DNA from: Bordetella parapertussis
Lineage (GTDB): Bacteria > Pseudomonadota > Gammaproteobacteria > Burkholderiales > JACQAP01
Length of the DNA stretch: 51,092 nt
Direction of reading: 5' to 3'
NCBI GenBank assembly: GCA_945900965.1
Contig: CAMDKM010000022.1
Span: forward strand, 1 to 51,092
This document shows positions 8,150 to 16,133 of this stretch, in pieces; the stretch's first letter is position 1; each line of letters begins with the position of its first letter. Both the position numbers and the translations under genes were made by a program. Below the pieces are notes generated by a model that was not told the origin of the DNA, made no database searches, and was given only the letters and a program-made list of their open reading frames with translations.

Positions 8150-8762
8150 TACGCGGGCGAACGGGGGGCGCCGGTGAGTTTCCGGGTTTTCTGCTGGGGC
8201 TCGCATAGGTGGCCTTGGCCTGAGAGAGAAGTTTGAGCTGGCGGGTCTTGTTGTCGAATTCTAGGCCAACCGCGGTGGCGGTGGAATCGCCTTCCACGAG
8301 GCGCACCGGTTTATCCGTTGAGGCAAATTCGCGTTCCGGGATGACATGCAGGTCGGTTGTGAAAATGCCCAGTTCCCGGTTGTCGTCGAAGGCATCGCGA
8401 ATGATCTGGACATTGCCTTGAAAGATCACTTCCTCGCCGCCCCTGATCAGTTCGGCGCTATCGGCCCGCACCGTCACCGGCGCGCGCTGGTAGTCGTAGT
8501 AGACAAGAGTGGGGGCGTCAACCTGGGTATTGTCGTCGACGGGAAAGTGCGCCAGTTTCCTGGCCGACAGGGCGTAACGGCGTGTCCCGTCGGGATTCAT
8601 GCGGACCGCCGACATGCCCTCGATGGTGAAATCCGGGTCCAGCCGCTGGCCGCGATGGGATTCGTTGGCAGGCTCCTGAACCTTGCGGTCAAGCCAGAAA
8701 GTCAGCGCCGCCAGCAAGGCGATGAGGATCAGAGGGGACCATGTCACCAATCGGTCGTTCAT
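8139..8762 (-). CDS. lptC: LPS export inner-membrane protein LptC
   Basis: A 207-residue bitopic protein that receives LPS from LptBFG and passes it to LptA. A single N-terminal membrane anchor (about residues 8-25) is followed by the LptC/OstA-like periplasmic domain with DPDFTIEGMSAVRMNPDGTRRYALSA, spelled here in part only as its recognisable start (DFTIEGM) and end (YALSA). It overlaps kdsC by ATGA (8759-8762). The tail after about residue 190 is Pro/Arg-rich. Confidence 0.93.
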   Translation of the reverse strand: MNDRLVTWSPLILIALLAALTFWLDRKVQEPANESHRGQRLDPDFTIEGMSAVRMNPDGTRRYALSARKLAHFPVDDNTQVDAPTLVYYDYQRAPVTVRADSAELIRGGEEVIFQGNVQIIRDAFDDNRELGIFTTDLHVIPEREFASTDKPVRLVEGDSTATAVGLEFDNKTRQLKLLSQAKATYASPSRKPGNSPAPPVRPRSGR

Positions 8763-9286
8763 CTCAAATACGGCGCCATCTGCTGTTCAAGGGTGCCGCG
8801 TGCCTGCATCAGAAATTCGCACACATCCCGCACAGCGCCTTGCCCGCCCGCGCGCTGCGTTACCCAATGGGCGTGGGAACGCACAATTTCCGGCGCGTTG
8901 GGCACACTAAAGGCCAGCCCGCAGCGGCGCATTATCGGCAAGTCCGGCAGGTCATCACCCATGAAGGAAGTTTGCTCTTCGGCCAGGCCGCGTTTTTTCA
9001 GCAGGCGGTGATAGGCCCCCAGTTTGTCGCCGACGCCCTGCAGCACATGTGTGAAGCCCGTTTCCTTTGCCCGCAATGCGACGACCGCGGACTTGCGACC
9101 GGAAATGATGCCCAGTTCAATGCCGCTGGCCGCCAGCATCTTTAATCCGAGTCCGTCCAGAATATTGAAGCGTTTGGTTTCCTCGCCGCGACGGGTCAGA
9201 AAAATGCCGCCGTCGGTCAATACGCCATCGACATCGAATAGTGCCAGCCGTATGCGCAGTGCGCGGGCGATCAGGCGTTTGTTCAA
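8759..9286 (-). CDS. kdsC: 3-deoxy-D-manno-octulosonate 8-phosphate phosphatase KdsC
   Basis: A 175-residue HAD-family phosphatase releasing KDO from KDO-8-P for LPS core synthesis. HAD motif I is LFDVDGVLTDG with Asp18 and Asp20. FNILDGLGLKML, GIISGRKS (motif II) and SFMGDDLPDLP (motif IV) follow in order, all typical of the C0-cap KdsC type. It lies 3 bp after kdsD and overlaps lptC, forming the kds-lpt transcription unit. Confidence 0.96.
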   Translation of the reverse strand: MNKRLIARALRIRLALFDVDGVLTDGGIFLTRRGEETKRFNILDGLGLKMLAASGIELGIISGRKSAVVALRAKETGFTHVLQGVGDKLGAYHRLLKKRGLAEEQTSFMGDDLPDLPIMRRCGLAFSVPNAPEIVRSHAHWVTQRAGGQGAVRDVCEFLMQARGTLEQQMAPYLR

Positions 9287-9289
9287 GAC

Positions 9290-10279
9290 TCAAATTACCT
9301 TGGCGTTCATCAGATCGTGCATGTGCAGCGCGCCCACCAGCTGTTGCTGCGCATCGACCACCAACAACTGGGTAATCCGATGTTGTTCCATGATCTGCGC
9401 AGCTTCTGCCGCGAGTATTCCCGGTTGCACACAACGCGGACTGGGCGTCATTACCTCGCGAACGCTCATGATCCGCAAATCGCTGCCCTTTTCCAGGATG
9501 CGTCGCAAATCGCCGTCGGTGAAAATGCCCACGACCTGGATTCCCCCGCGCACGATGGCCGTCATGCCCATGCCCTTGCGCGACATTTCCAGCAGCGCTT
9601 GCGAGCACGAGGCGTCTTCCGAAATGCGGGGCACGGCGTCGCCGGTCCGCATGATGTCCCCGACGTGGGTGAGTAAACGTCGCCCGAGACTGCCACCCGG
9701 GTGCGAGCGCGCGAAATCCTCGGCGCCGAATCCGCGCGCCTCCAGCAGTGTCACCGCCAGCGCATCCCCCAATGCCAGGGCTGCGGTGGTGCTCGCGGTC
9801 GGGGCCAAGCCCAGCGAACAGGCTTCCTCGGCGACGGCGGCGTCCAGATGCACGTCGGCGGCGGTGGCCAAAGGGGATTTCGGGTTGCCGGTCATGGCAA
9901 TCAGTCGCGCGCCCTGACGCTTGATCAGCGGAACAATGAGGAGCAGCTCCGCACTTTCGCCGGAGTTCGACAGCGCGATCATGACGTCATCGCGGGTCAC
10001 CATGCCCAAATCGCCGTGACTGGCTTCGGCGGGGTGGACAAAAAAAGCCGGCGTTCCGGTGCTGGCAAGAGTCGAGGCAATTTTGCGCGCGACGTGTCCG
10101 GATTTTCCCATACCACTGACCACGATCCGGCCGCTGCAACCCAGGATGATGTCCACCGCGCGCACGAAATTTTCATCAAGCCGTTGCGCCAACTCGCTGA
10201 CCGCGCGCGCTTCGATCAAGAGTACGCGACGGCCGGCCGCGATGGCCTTCTGCGGCGAAATTTTTCCCGATTGCGTCAT
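9290..10279 (-). CDS. kdsD: D-arabinose 5-phosphate isomerase KdsD/KpsF
   Basis: A 329-residue enzyme converting ribulose-5-phosphate to arabinose-5-phosphate, the first step toward KDO. The N-terminal SIS domain shows VVSGMGKSGHVARK, the substrate-binding loop, then SHGDLGMVTRDDVMIALSNSGES. Two CBS domains occupy roughly residues 205-325. It heads the minus-strand kds-lpt operon. Its promoter must lie in the 114-bp region shared with the divergent antiporter gene. Confidence 0.96.
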   Translation of the reverse strand: MTQSGKISPQKAIAAGRRVLLIEARAVSELAQRLDENFVRAVDIILGCSGRIVVSGMGKSGHVARKIASTLASTGTPAFFVHPAEASHGDLGMVTRDDVMIALSNSGESAELLLIVPLIKRQGARLIAMTGNPKSPLATAADVHLDAAVAEEACSLGLAPTASTTAALALGDALAVTLLEARGFGAEDFARSHPGGSLGRRLLTHVGDIMRTGDAVPRISEDASCSQALLEMSRKGMGMTAIVRGGIQVVGIFTDGDLRRILEKGSDLRIMSVREVMTPSPRCVQPGILAAEAAQIMEQHRITQLLVVDAQQQLVGALHMHDLMNAKVI

Positions 10280-10393
10280 GGGAATCGAGTATACCGCATG
10301 GTCTTGCCGCTTCCCGTTGGTGCGCAGGTCAAAAATTGCCTGTGCTAGAGTCTGCGGACGACTGATTCCAACGCTTCCTCAGGTTTACTCCCG

Positions 10394-12382
10394 TTGAATT
10401 TCGGAACACTGCAACTGGTGCTGATGTTGCTCGCTGCCGCGGTCGGTGTGGTGGTGGTTTTTCGGCTGCTTAAGCTGCCCGCATTGATAGGGTATCTGCT
10501 GGTGGGGATAGCCATCGGCCCTCATGCGCTTGGCCTGCTGCCGGATAGCCCGGAAACCCGCCACCTGGCGGAATTCGGTGTGGTCTTCCTGATGTTCAGC
10601 ATCGGTCTCGAGTTCAGTTTGCCCAAACTGATGACCATGCGTCGTATGGTCTTCGGGCTGGGATTGCTGCAGGTCGGCGCCACGCTGTTGGTGTGTCTGG
10701 GCGCGGCCATTGCCCAGGGTTTTGGGTGGCGTGCCGGGGTGGTGCTGGGCGGCATATTCGCGATGTCCTCCACGGCGATTCTGGCCAAGATGCTCGCCGA
10801 ACGTCTGGAGCTGCATTCCCCGCACGGCAGGCAGATCCTTGGCATTCTGCTGTTTCAGGATCTGGCGGTGGTGCCATTGCTGATCATCCTGCCGGCGCTG
10901 GCGCAGGGGGGCGATGCCTTGGGACGCGAATTGGTGGTGGCACTGTTCAAGGCCGCCCTCATCCTGTTGCTGCTGCTAACGATCGGGCAGAGGCTGATGC
11001 GCGACTGGTTTACCCTCGTAGCCCGGCAAAAATCCTCGGAACTGTTTGTCCTAAATGTATTGCTTATCACCCTTGGGCTGTCGTGGTTGACGGGACTGGC
11101 AGGACTGTCCCTCGCGCTCGGGGCATTTCTCGCCGGCATGCTGATCTCCGAAACGCCTTACCGCTATCAAGTGGAACAGGATATCAAACCGTTTCGCGAT
11201 GTGCTGCTGGGCCTGTTCTTCGTCACGGTTGGCATGCGTCTGGATTTGGCCGTACTGGTCGCGGACTGGCATTGGATCGCGTTGTTATTGGGGTTATCGC
11301 TGGCGGGGAAACTTGCTCTGGTTGTCGCCCTGAGCCGCCTGTTCGGCAGCGATACCGGAGTGGCGCTGCGTACCGGGTTGGCCCTGGCGGGCGCGGGCGA
11401 ATTCGGTTTGGTCCTGCTGGCGCAGGCGGGTTCGATGGATTTGCTGCCGCCCGTTATCCTGCAGTGGGTGTTGGCGGTGCTGGTGTTATCGATGTTGATG
11501 GCGCCTTTTCTGATCCAGCACAGCGAACCGCTGGTAAGGCGCTTCGCCGCATCGGAGTGGACGCGGCGAGCGATGGCCCTGCACCAAATAGCGGTTCAGA
11601 CCATGGCGGCGGAGCGACACGTCATCATCTGCGGCTTCGGCCGCAGCGGCCAGAATCTGGCGCGTTTTCTCGAGCAGGAAAACGTTCCCTACATTGCCCT
11701 GGATCACGATCCGCAACGGGTCAAGGAAGCCGCCGCGGCCGGCGAATCCGTGGTGTACGGCGATGCCGTGCGGCGCGAAGTACTGGTGGCGGCGGGGCTG
11801 CTGCGTGCCAATGCCCTGGTGGTGTCATATGCCGACACTCGCGCCGCTCTGGCTATCCTGGCCTTGGTTCACGATTTGCGCCCGGGTCTGCCGGTGGTGG
11901 TACGCACGGTGGATGACAGCGACATTGACCGGCTGAAAGAAGCGGGCGCGGCCGAGGTGGTGGCGGAAATTCTCGAGGGCAGCCTGATGCTGGCGACGCA
12001 CGCATTGTTGCTGCTAGGGGTACCCTTGAACCGGGTGTTGCGCCGAATCCGCGACACCCGCGAGCAGCGTTACGGCTTGTTTCGCGGCTTTTACAGCGGG
12101 GCGACCGATGATAGCGACGAATCCGGCGAGCACCCGCAGCGGCGGCTGCATTCGGTAATTTTGCCGCCGGGCGCCGCTGCGATAGGGAAAACCCTTGCCG
12201 AACTCGAACTAGCGGACATGGAGGTCGAAGTAACCACCTTGCGCCGCCGCGGCAGCCGCAGCGCCATGCCCGATCCTCACACGATTCTGGCTATCGGAGA
12301 TGTGATCGTGTTGTGCGGTATTCAGGAGAATCTGGAAATTGCCGACATGTACCTGATGCAAGGCAATCCGGCAAAAAAATAG
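10394..12382 (+). CDS. CPA2-family monovalent cation/proton antiporter with RCK domains (KefB/C-, YbaL-like)
   Basis: A 662-residue inner-membrane protein. About 12-13 membrane segments fill residues 1-385 (Na+/H+ exchanger fold). A Rossmann-type TrkA-N/RCK domain opens with HVIICGFGRSGQNLARF near residue 409, and a TrkA-C domain fills about 570-655. Family members exchange K+ or Na+ for protons, with the RCK domain sensing nucleotide or thiol ligands. The specific ion and ligand cannot be told from sequence. The start is a TTG at 10394, the only start before the first membrane segment. It is divergent from kdsD and ends in an intrinsic terminator that overlaps its stop codon. Confidence 0.9.
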   Translation: MNFGTLQLVLMLLAAAVGVVVVFRLLKLPALIGYLLVGIAIGPHALGLLPDSPETRHLAEFGVVFLMFSIGLEFSLPKLMTMRRMVFGLGLLQVGATLLVCLGAAIAQGFGWRAGVVLGGIFAMSSTAILAKMLAERLELHSPHGRQILGILLFQDLAVVPLLIILPALAQGGDALGRELVVALFKAALILLLLLTIGQRLMRDWFTLVARQKSSELFVLNVLLITLGLSWLTGLAGLSLALGAFLAGMLISETPYRYQVEQDIKPFRDVLLGLFFVTVGMRLDLAVLVADWHWIALLLGLSLAGKLALVVALSRLFGSDTGVALRTGLALAGAGEFGLVLLAQAGSMDLLPPVILQWVLAVLVLSMLMAPFLIQHSEPLVRRFAASEWTRRAMALHQIAVQTMAAERHVIICGFGRSGQNLARFLEQENVPYIALDHDPQRVKEAAAAGESVVYGDAVRREVLVAAGLLRANALVVSYADTRAALAILALVHDLRPGLPVVVRTVDDSDIDRLKEAGAAEVVAEILEGSLMLATHALLLLGVPLNRVLRRIRDTREQRYGLFRGFYSGATDDSDESGEHPQRRLHSVILPPGAAAIGKTLAELELADMEVEVTTLRRRGSRSAMPDPHTILAIGDVIVLCGIQENLEIADMYLMQGNPAKK

Positions 12383-12402
12383 CCCGCGCGAGGCGGGCTA
12401 TT
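12378..12402. terminator. Intrinsic terminator, probably bidirectional
   Basis: A perfect 10-bp stem, AATAGCCCGC (12378-12387) pairing with GCGGGCTATT (12393-12402), has a 5-nt loop. An A-run lies on the left and TTTGTT on the right. The stop codon of the antiporter (TAG) is inside the left arm. The convergent pilin gene ends 23 bp beyond, and the left A-run gives it a U-tract too. Confidence 0.85.
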
Positions 12403-12424
12403 TGTTGTGGCTGTGGGCTGGTGT

Positions 12425-13105
12425 TCAGACACCCATACAGATAGTAAAAGCGTTGCCGGGGTTGCTGTTGACCGTTGCGGTGTTGGACGCCACTCCCGGG
12501 ATGGCCGAGTTCAGAATGGCGCGCATGGAGCCGGTTTCAGGGTTGCCGTCATCCATGGTGACATCGAGTTGCAGCACAAAACTGCCAAGTATATTGGCTG
12601 AGCAGATGATGTAGCTGCCGGTCATCGCGGTGGGCCCGGTAATGGTGGCAAAGCTGGCATTGCTCTGTATTCCGATCTGGCCGCCGTTGGTGTTTTTAGG
12701 GTAGTAAACACCGGTGGCCGAACAGTCCACGGCTGTGGGGCCCGGTGCGAGGTTGGCCAGCCGCACATGTTGCCAAAACAGACAGCTTTCATTGGTGTCG
12801 GTATTGGAGTTCCAAGCGCCGTTGATCACGCCGTCGCCCACCACGGTGCCGGCGACGGCGGTGGCCAACGTACCCCCTGTTACATGGCTGCCGACCGAGA
12901 CATCGTCACCGGGCAGCGCGCGGAAGCGATCCTGATAACCATAGACGTATACCGGGATATTACGGAAATCGGTGGCGTAACTTTTCACCTTGGCGCTGTT
13001 GATGAGTTCCTGGCCTTTGAGTACCCCGCCCAGCAGCAGGCCAATAATGACCAGTACGATGGCGATTTCAATCAGCGTGAAACCCTGGTTTTTCTGGACA
13101 GACAT
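12425..13105 (-). CDS. Type IV pilin / pseudopilin-like protein
   Basis: A 226-residue prepilin. A short basic leader ends in QG before FTLIEIAIVLVIIGLLLGG, giving a prepilin peptidase site with Gly(-1), Phe(+1) and Glu(+5). After the N-helix comes YQDRFRALPGDD, frequent in this pilin type. A C-terminal DDGNPETGSMRA segment resembles the Ca-binding loop region of GspG-like pseudopilins. Four Cys in the globular domain may form disulphides. The ATG at 13105 has AAAGGGAA as a good ribosome binding site. A sigma-54 promoter lies at 13148-13163. As the only separately promoted pilin here, it is the best candidate for the major subunit of the MSHA-like pilus; that is inference. Confidence 0.85.
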   Translation of the reverse strand: MSVQKNQGFTLIEIAIVLVIIGLLLGGVLKGQELINSAKVKSYATDFRNIPVYVYGYQDRFRALPGDDVSVGSHVTGGTLATAVAGTVVGDGVINGAWNSNTDTNESCLFWQHVRLANLAPGPTAVDCSATGVYYPKNTNGGQIGIQSNASFATITGPTAMTGSYIICSANILGSFVLQLDVTMDDGNPETGSMRAILNSAIPGVASNTATVNSNPGNAFTICMGV

Positions 13106-13147
13106 GATTTCCCTTTACGTCGGTTATAAGCGATAGACCTCGTCAGT

Positions 13148-13163
13148 TGCGAGATTTGTGCCA
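13148..13163 (-). promoter_or_regulatory. Sigma-54 (-24/-12) promoter of the pilin gene
   Basis: Read on the minus strand the site is TGGCACAAATCTCGCA. The consensus is TGGCAC, five bases, then TTGCA or TTGCT. The -24 GG and -12 GC are both present with exact spacing, and only one base of the TTGCA box differs. Transcription would start near 13137, about 30 bp before the ATG, leaving a short leader with the AAAGGGAA binding site. An NtrC-family activator is encoded at 27976-29505. Confidence 0.75.
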
Positions 13164-13213
13164 CTACAATACGGCCCATATCTCCGGATACCTGCAGGAC
13201 AAATGAATCGGGG

Positions 13214-13239
13214 GATAACATCCCAGAATTCAGATAACA
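13214..13239 (-). promoter_or_regulatory. Possible upstream activator site (direct repeat TGTTATC)
   Basis: On the minus strand TGTTATC occurs twice, at 13239-13233 and 13220-13214, 19 bp apart. That is close to two helical turns and roughly 75-100 bp upstream of the predicted pilin transcription start, a normal place for an enhancer of a sigma-54 promoter. The assignment is tentative: the motif is short and activator sites are often inverted repeats. Confidence 0.25.
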
Positions 13240-13469
13240 GATTGTTTCATCATAAATAATTTCCCAGGCTATTCCAAAAAGGGCCGCCTGTATTTCTGCT
13301 TCGAGCTGCCCTTCGGTCCATGAAGTTGGACGCCACCGTCTTGATCTCGACAGCGCCTGTCGAACTTTCGGCGATGGACCCATGCCGATGGTCTGGACAT
13401 TGTGTCTGCCGAGCGAGCTTTCCTGGATTGCTCAGGACGGTGCCAGGGAAACACTGAATTAAGTGTCTT

Positions 13470-13530
13470 CCCCGCGAAGGCGGGGAACCAGTTGCCTTTG
13501 AAAAACCTGGATTCCCGTTTTCACGGGAAT
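13470..13530. repeat. Paired-hairpin intergenic repeat
   Basis: Two hairpins stand side by side: CCCCGC-GAAG-GCGGGG at 13470-13485 and ATTCCCGT-TTTC-ACGGGAAT at 13511-13530. AACCAG and ACCTGG in between are partly complementary. This is the layout of a common proteobacterial extragenic repeat. It lies in the 523-bp region between the divergent pilin and kinase genes. The rest of that region holds the pilin promoter and otherwise shows no supported gene. Confidence 0.6.
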
Positions 13531-13628
13531 GACATTCGCGGACTTATTAAGTGTTTCCGTAGGAAACAAATCCATTTGTTCGCCAGGGAGCGATAGCACC
13601 AAGGCTAGGGTAAACTCAGCATCACGCC

Positions 13629-15350
13629 ATGAATGCCAGCCACCCTTCCGAATCCTCAAAGCCGATCCCGCGCGCCGTTGGCGTTTTGCGGACGCAACAC
13701 TGGTTAGCACTCGCGCTGCTGGCGCTGCACGGCGCCCTGGTGGTCGATCTGCATGATCTGCTGGCGAGAGCGCTGCTGCTGACTCATTTCGGTTTTTTCC
13801 TGATTTGGCAGCCCCTGTGGCGAAGCGATCAGAAGTTGATCCTTGGGCATGTCATTCTGATTGTGGGTGCCGCCCTGCTGCTGGTCGTGGCGAACAATTG
13901 GTGGCTGATGGCGCTGTGGGTGGCGGTGTTGCTGTCCCTTATAGGCGGCAATGTTCCGGGCATCAAGAATTTCGGCCAGCGTATCGTCTCCCTCCTGGCT
14001 GCGGTCTATTTGTTTTCGATGTTGCTCGGATGGGTGGTGCCGCACCTTTTCGAGGACCAATATTTTCCCTCGGCGCTGGAGTATGTAGTGCGTTATCTCC
14101 TGGCCATACCGGCGCTGGCGATTTTGTTCGTACGTACCGGCAAACAGGCCGCAACGGCTGCCTACTCGGTGGATCTTTTTTACAGCTTGCTGTTGTTTCT
14201 GCTGGTTGTGGTGCTGGTGCTCGGCGCCTTTGTCCTGCGGCAAGTTGGTGGCGGAAATTATGTACTCTCGCTTGCTCAGACGCTGTTCATCATAGCGGGT
14301 CTGTTGATTGTGTTGTCCCGGCTTTGGGATCCGCGGGGCGGCTTTGCGGGTATAGGACAACTGCTGACGCGTTATTTCCTCAGCATGGGTGTGCCGTTCG
14401 AACGCTGGATGCACAGTCTTGCGGAGCTGGCGGAGCGCGAGCGAGATCCGGATAAGTTCGTGGTGGTGGCCAGCCATGAAATGTCGAGTCTGCCATGGCT
14501 TGCCGGGGTCCGCTGGCAGTCGCGCCATTCCACGGGCGTGGCGGGTGAGGAAACTACCCATCCCACGGCTTTTGTATTTGGCGGGCTGACATTGACCTTC
14601 TATACCGAATGGTCGGCCAGTCCGGCGCTGGTGCTGCACATACGTCTTCTGGCGCGTCTGCTCGGTGATTATTACGAAGCCAAGCAGCGCGAGCAGGAGC
14701 AGCGACAGAATGCCTACGTCCAGGCCATCTACGAGACCGGCGCGCGCCTCACTCACGATGTAAAAAATCTGTTGCAGACGTTACGGTCCCTGTGTTCCGC
14801 TGCCGAAAACAGCAGCGAAGCCGATGCCGATTCGGTGCGCCTGCTGATGCAGCGCCAGCTTCCCCAGATTGCCCAGCGCCTGCAGATCACGCTCGACAAG
14901 TTGAACACCAAACCCGCGGCAAGCCTGGACAAGATACCCGGCGCGCAGTGGTGGCAGCTATTCCGCCAGCGTTACGCCCATGAGCGCATCGAATTCGATG
15001 CGGGCACTCTGCCCGAAGAAGCCATGCTGCCGTCGGAAGTATTCGAGTCGGTGGCGGAGAATCTGCTGCAAAACGCCCTGGAAAAGAAGAAGCTTGAAAG
15101 CGGCCTGCGTGTTCGCGTGCGGCTGCAGTGGGACAAGGATTTTGTGCTATCGGTATGCGACGATGGCAAACCAGTGCCGGAAGCTATTGCGGCACGGCTA
15201 TTCGTCTCCGCTGTGCCCTCTCATAGCGGATTGGGGGTCGGAATGTTTCAGGCGGCGCGCCTTGCGGGCCAGCAGGGATTCGAACTAACTTTGTCCAGCA
15301 ATCAAACGGGACGAGTTTGTTTTACCCTGGCACCAAAACTCGTGAGCTGA
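13629..15350 (+). CDS. Membrane sensor histidine kinase
   Basis: A 573-residue kinase. Residues about 22-235 form six to eight membrane helices with little periplasmic sequence. A cytoplasmic region resembling a GAF-like sensor follows (about 255-350), then the phosphoacceptor helix with LTHDVKNLLQ (His376). The ATPase domain has the N-box AENLLQNALE (around 476-484), DDGKPVP (511-517) and GLGVGMF (534-540). There is no receiver domain, so it needs a partner; the NtrC-type regulator at 27976-29505 is the obvious candidate (inference from location). The HDVKN box and multi-helix input recall PrsK-type kinases of PEP-CTERM systems, but no exosortase gene is here. It is divergent from the pilin and convergent with the pilin-like gene at 15363. 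Confidence 0.88.
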   Translation: MNASHPSESSKPIPRAVGVLRTQHWLALALLALHGALVVDLHDLLARALLLTHFGFFLIWQPLWRSDQKLILGHVILIVGAALLLVVANNWWLMALWVAVLLSLIGGNVPGIKNFGQRIVSLLAAVYLFSMLLGWVVPHLFEDQYFPSALEYVVRYLLAIPALAILFVRTGKQAATAAYSVDLFYSLLLFLLVVVLVLGAFVLRQVGGGNYVLSLAQTLFIIAGLLIVLSRLWDPRGGFAGIGQLLTRYFLSMGVPFERWMHSLAELAERERDPDKFVVVASHEMSSLPWLAGVRWQSRHSTGVAGEETTHPTAFVFGGLTLTFYTEWSASPALVLHIRLLARLLGDYYEAKQREQEQRQNAYVQAIYETGARLTHDVKNLLQTLRSLCSAAENSSEADADSVRLLMQRQLPQIAQRLQITLDKLNTKPAASLDKIPGAQWWQLFRQRYAHERIEFDAGTLPEEAMLPSEVFESVAENLLQNALEKKKLESGLRVRVRLQWDKDFVLSVCDDGKPVPEAIAARLFVSAVPSHSGLGVGMFQAARLAGQQGFELTLSSNQTGRVCFTLAPKLVS

Positions 15351-15362
15351 GTTGACGAGAAA

Positions 15363-16133
15363 TCAAGGTAACGTTCCGGCGGCAATCATCCGGCTAAACA
15401 GGATTGGCGGTCCAATCCATGTCAGCTGGTCGTCAAATATTGCTCCCGCAACGGCTGAAGTTCCCGCCTGAACAAAAACGCGGTTGTTATCGACGTTTTT
15501 GCTTTCGTTCGTAGAGGTGCCTCCTGTGGCTGCATTTTGGCCCAGGGAGTAGATGACGGCGATGATGTTGGAACCAAGCGTCACCGCCGTGCCGCAATCC
15601 GCAGCCCCTATTCCTGTGCCGCTGTTGCACACATACAGGAGTTGCGCACTGGAGACGTTGGCCATGGCCGCGTCGCGAATCCCGTTATTGCGGGTAAATG
15701 GATTGGTGATGGAATTGACCGTTGTGTTGGACACTGCGTAACGAATCCGATTCTGCGTCGACCCGGTAGCCCACGAATCCAGCGCGTAGCCGCTGCCGTC
15801 GACCGGGGAAAAACCAAGCGTGGTCGCGGGTAGGAAGCCGTTGAACCACGTCGAACAGTTGCCATTGGTTGCATTGCCTCCGGCAGCAAAACTTTCCACA
15901 CCGGTTGCGCTCCCTGCCGCGGGGCAGGGGAAACGCCCATTTGCCGTGACAAATCCCAGCAAAATGTCGCGGGCCTGATCGAGAATCGCGCGCGTCTCTT
16001 CGATCCGTCGACTTTCCACTTGAGTGCGCAGCGGAACCAGCAGCCCACCCAGCAACAGCGCCATGATAAACAGCGCTATGGCCATTTCGATCAGGCTGAA
16101 TCCCTGGGATGTGCATCGGCTAGAACAGGACAT
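15363..16133 (-). CDS. Large pilin-like protein with canonical prepilin leader
   Basis: A 256-residue protein when started at the ATG at 16133; the longer frame to 16268 overlaps the next gene and adds unrelated residues. The leader ends QG before FSLIEMAIALFIMALLLGG, with Gly(-1) and Glu(+5), a clear prepilin peptidase site. The globular part begins with an amphipathic helix (DQARDILLGF), then GRFPCPA, a short Cys-containing stretch, and a Ser/Thr/Asn/Gly-rich C-terminus typical of surface-exposed subunits. It overlaps the upstream gene by 14 bp and is the last gene of the pilus operon. It shares a motif order with the protein at 16120. It may be a minor or tip pilin; the function is not known. 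Confidence 0.8.
   Translation of the reverse strand: MSCSSRCTSQGFSLIEMAIALFIMALLLGGLLVPLRTQVESRRIEETRAILDQARDILLGFVTANGRFPCPAAGSATGVESFAAGGNATNGNCSTWFNGFLPATTLGFSPVDGSGYALDSWATGSTQNRIRYAVSNTTVNSITNPFTRNNGIRDAAMANVSSAQLLYVCNSGTGIGAADCGTAVTLGSNIIAVIYSLGQNAATGGTSTNESKNVDNNRVFVQAGTSAVAGAIFDDQLTWIGPPILFSRMIAAGTLP

Noticed and set aside
13072-13383. 103-codon open frame upstream of the pilin on the minus strand
   Set aside because: It runs through the sigma-54 promoter and overlaps the pilin start in another frame. It has no conserved motif and no ribosome binding site.
13704-14756. 350-codon open frame on the minus strand
   Set aside because: Antisense to the histidine kinase membrane region; Gln/His/Arg-rich and without any motif.
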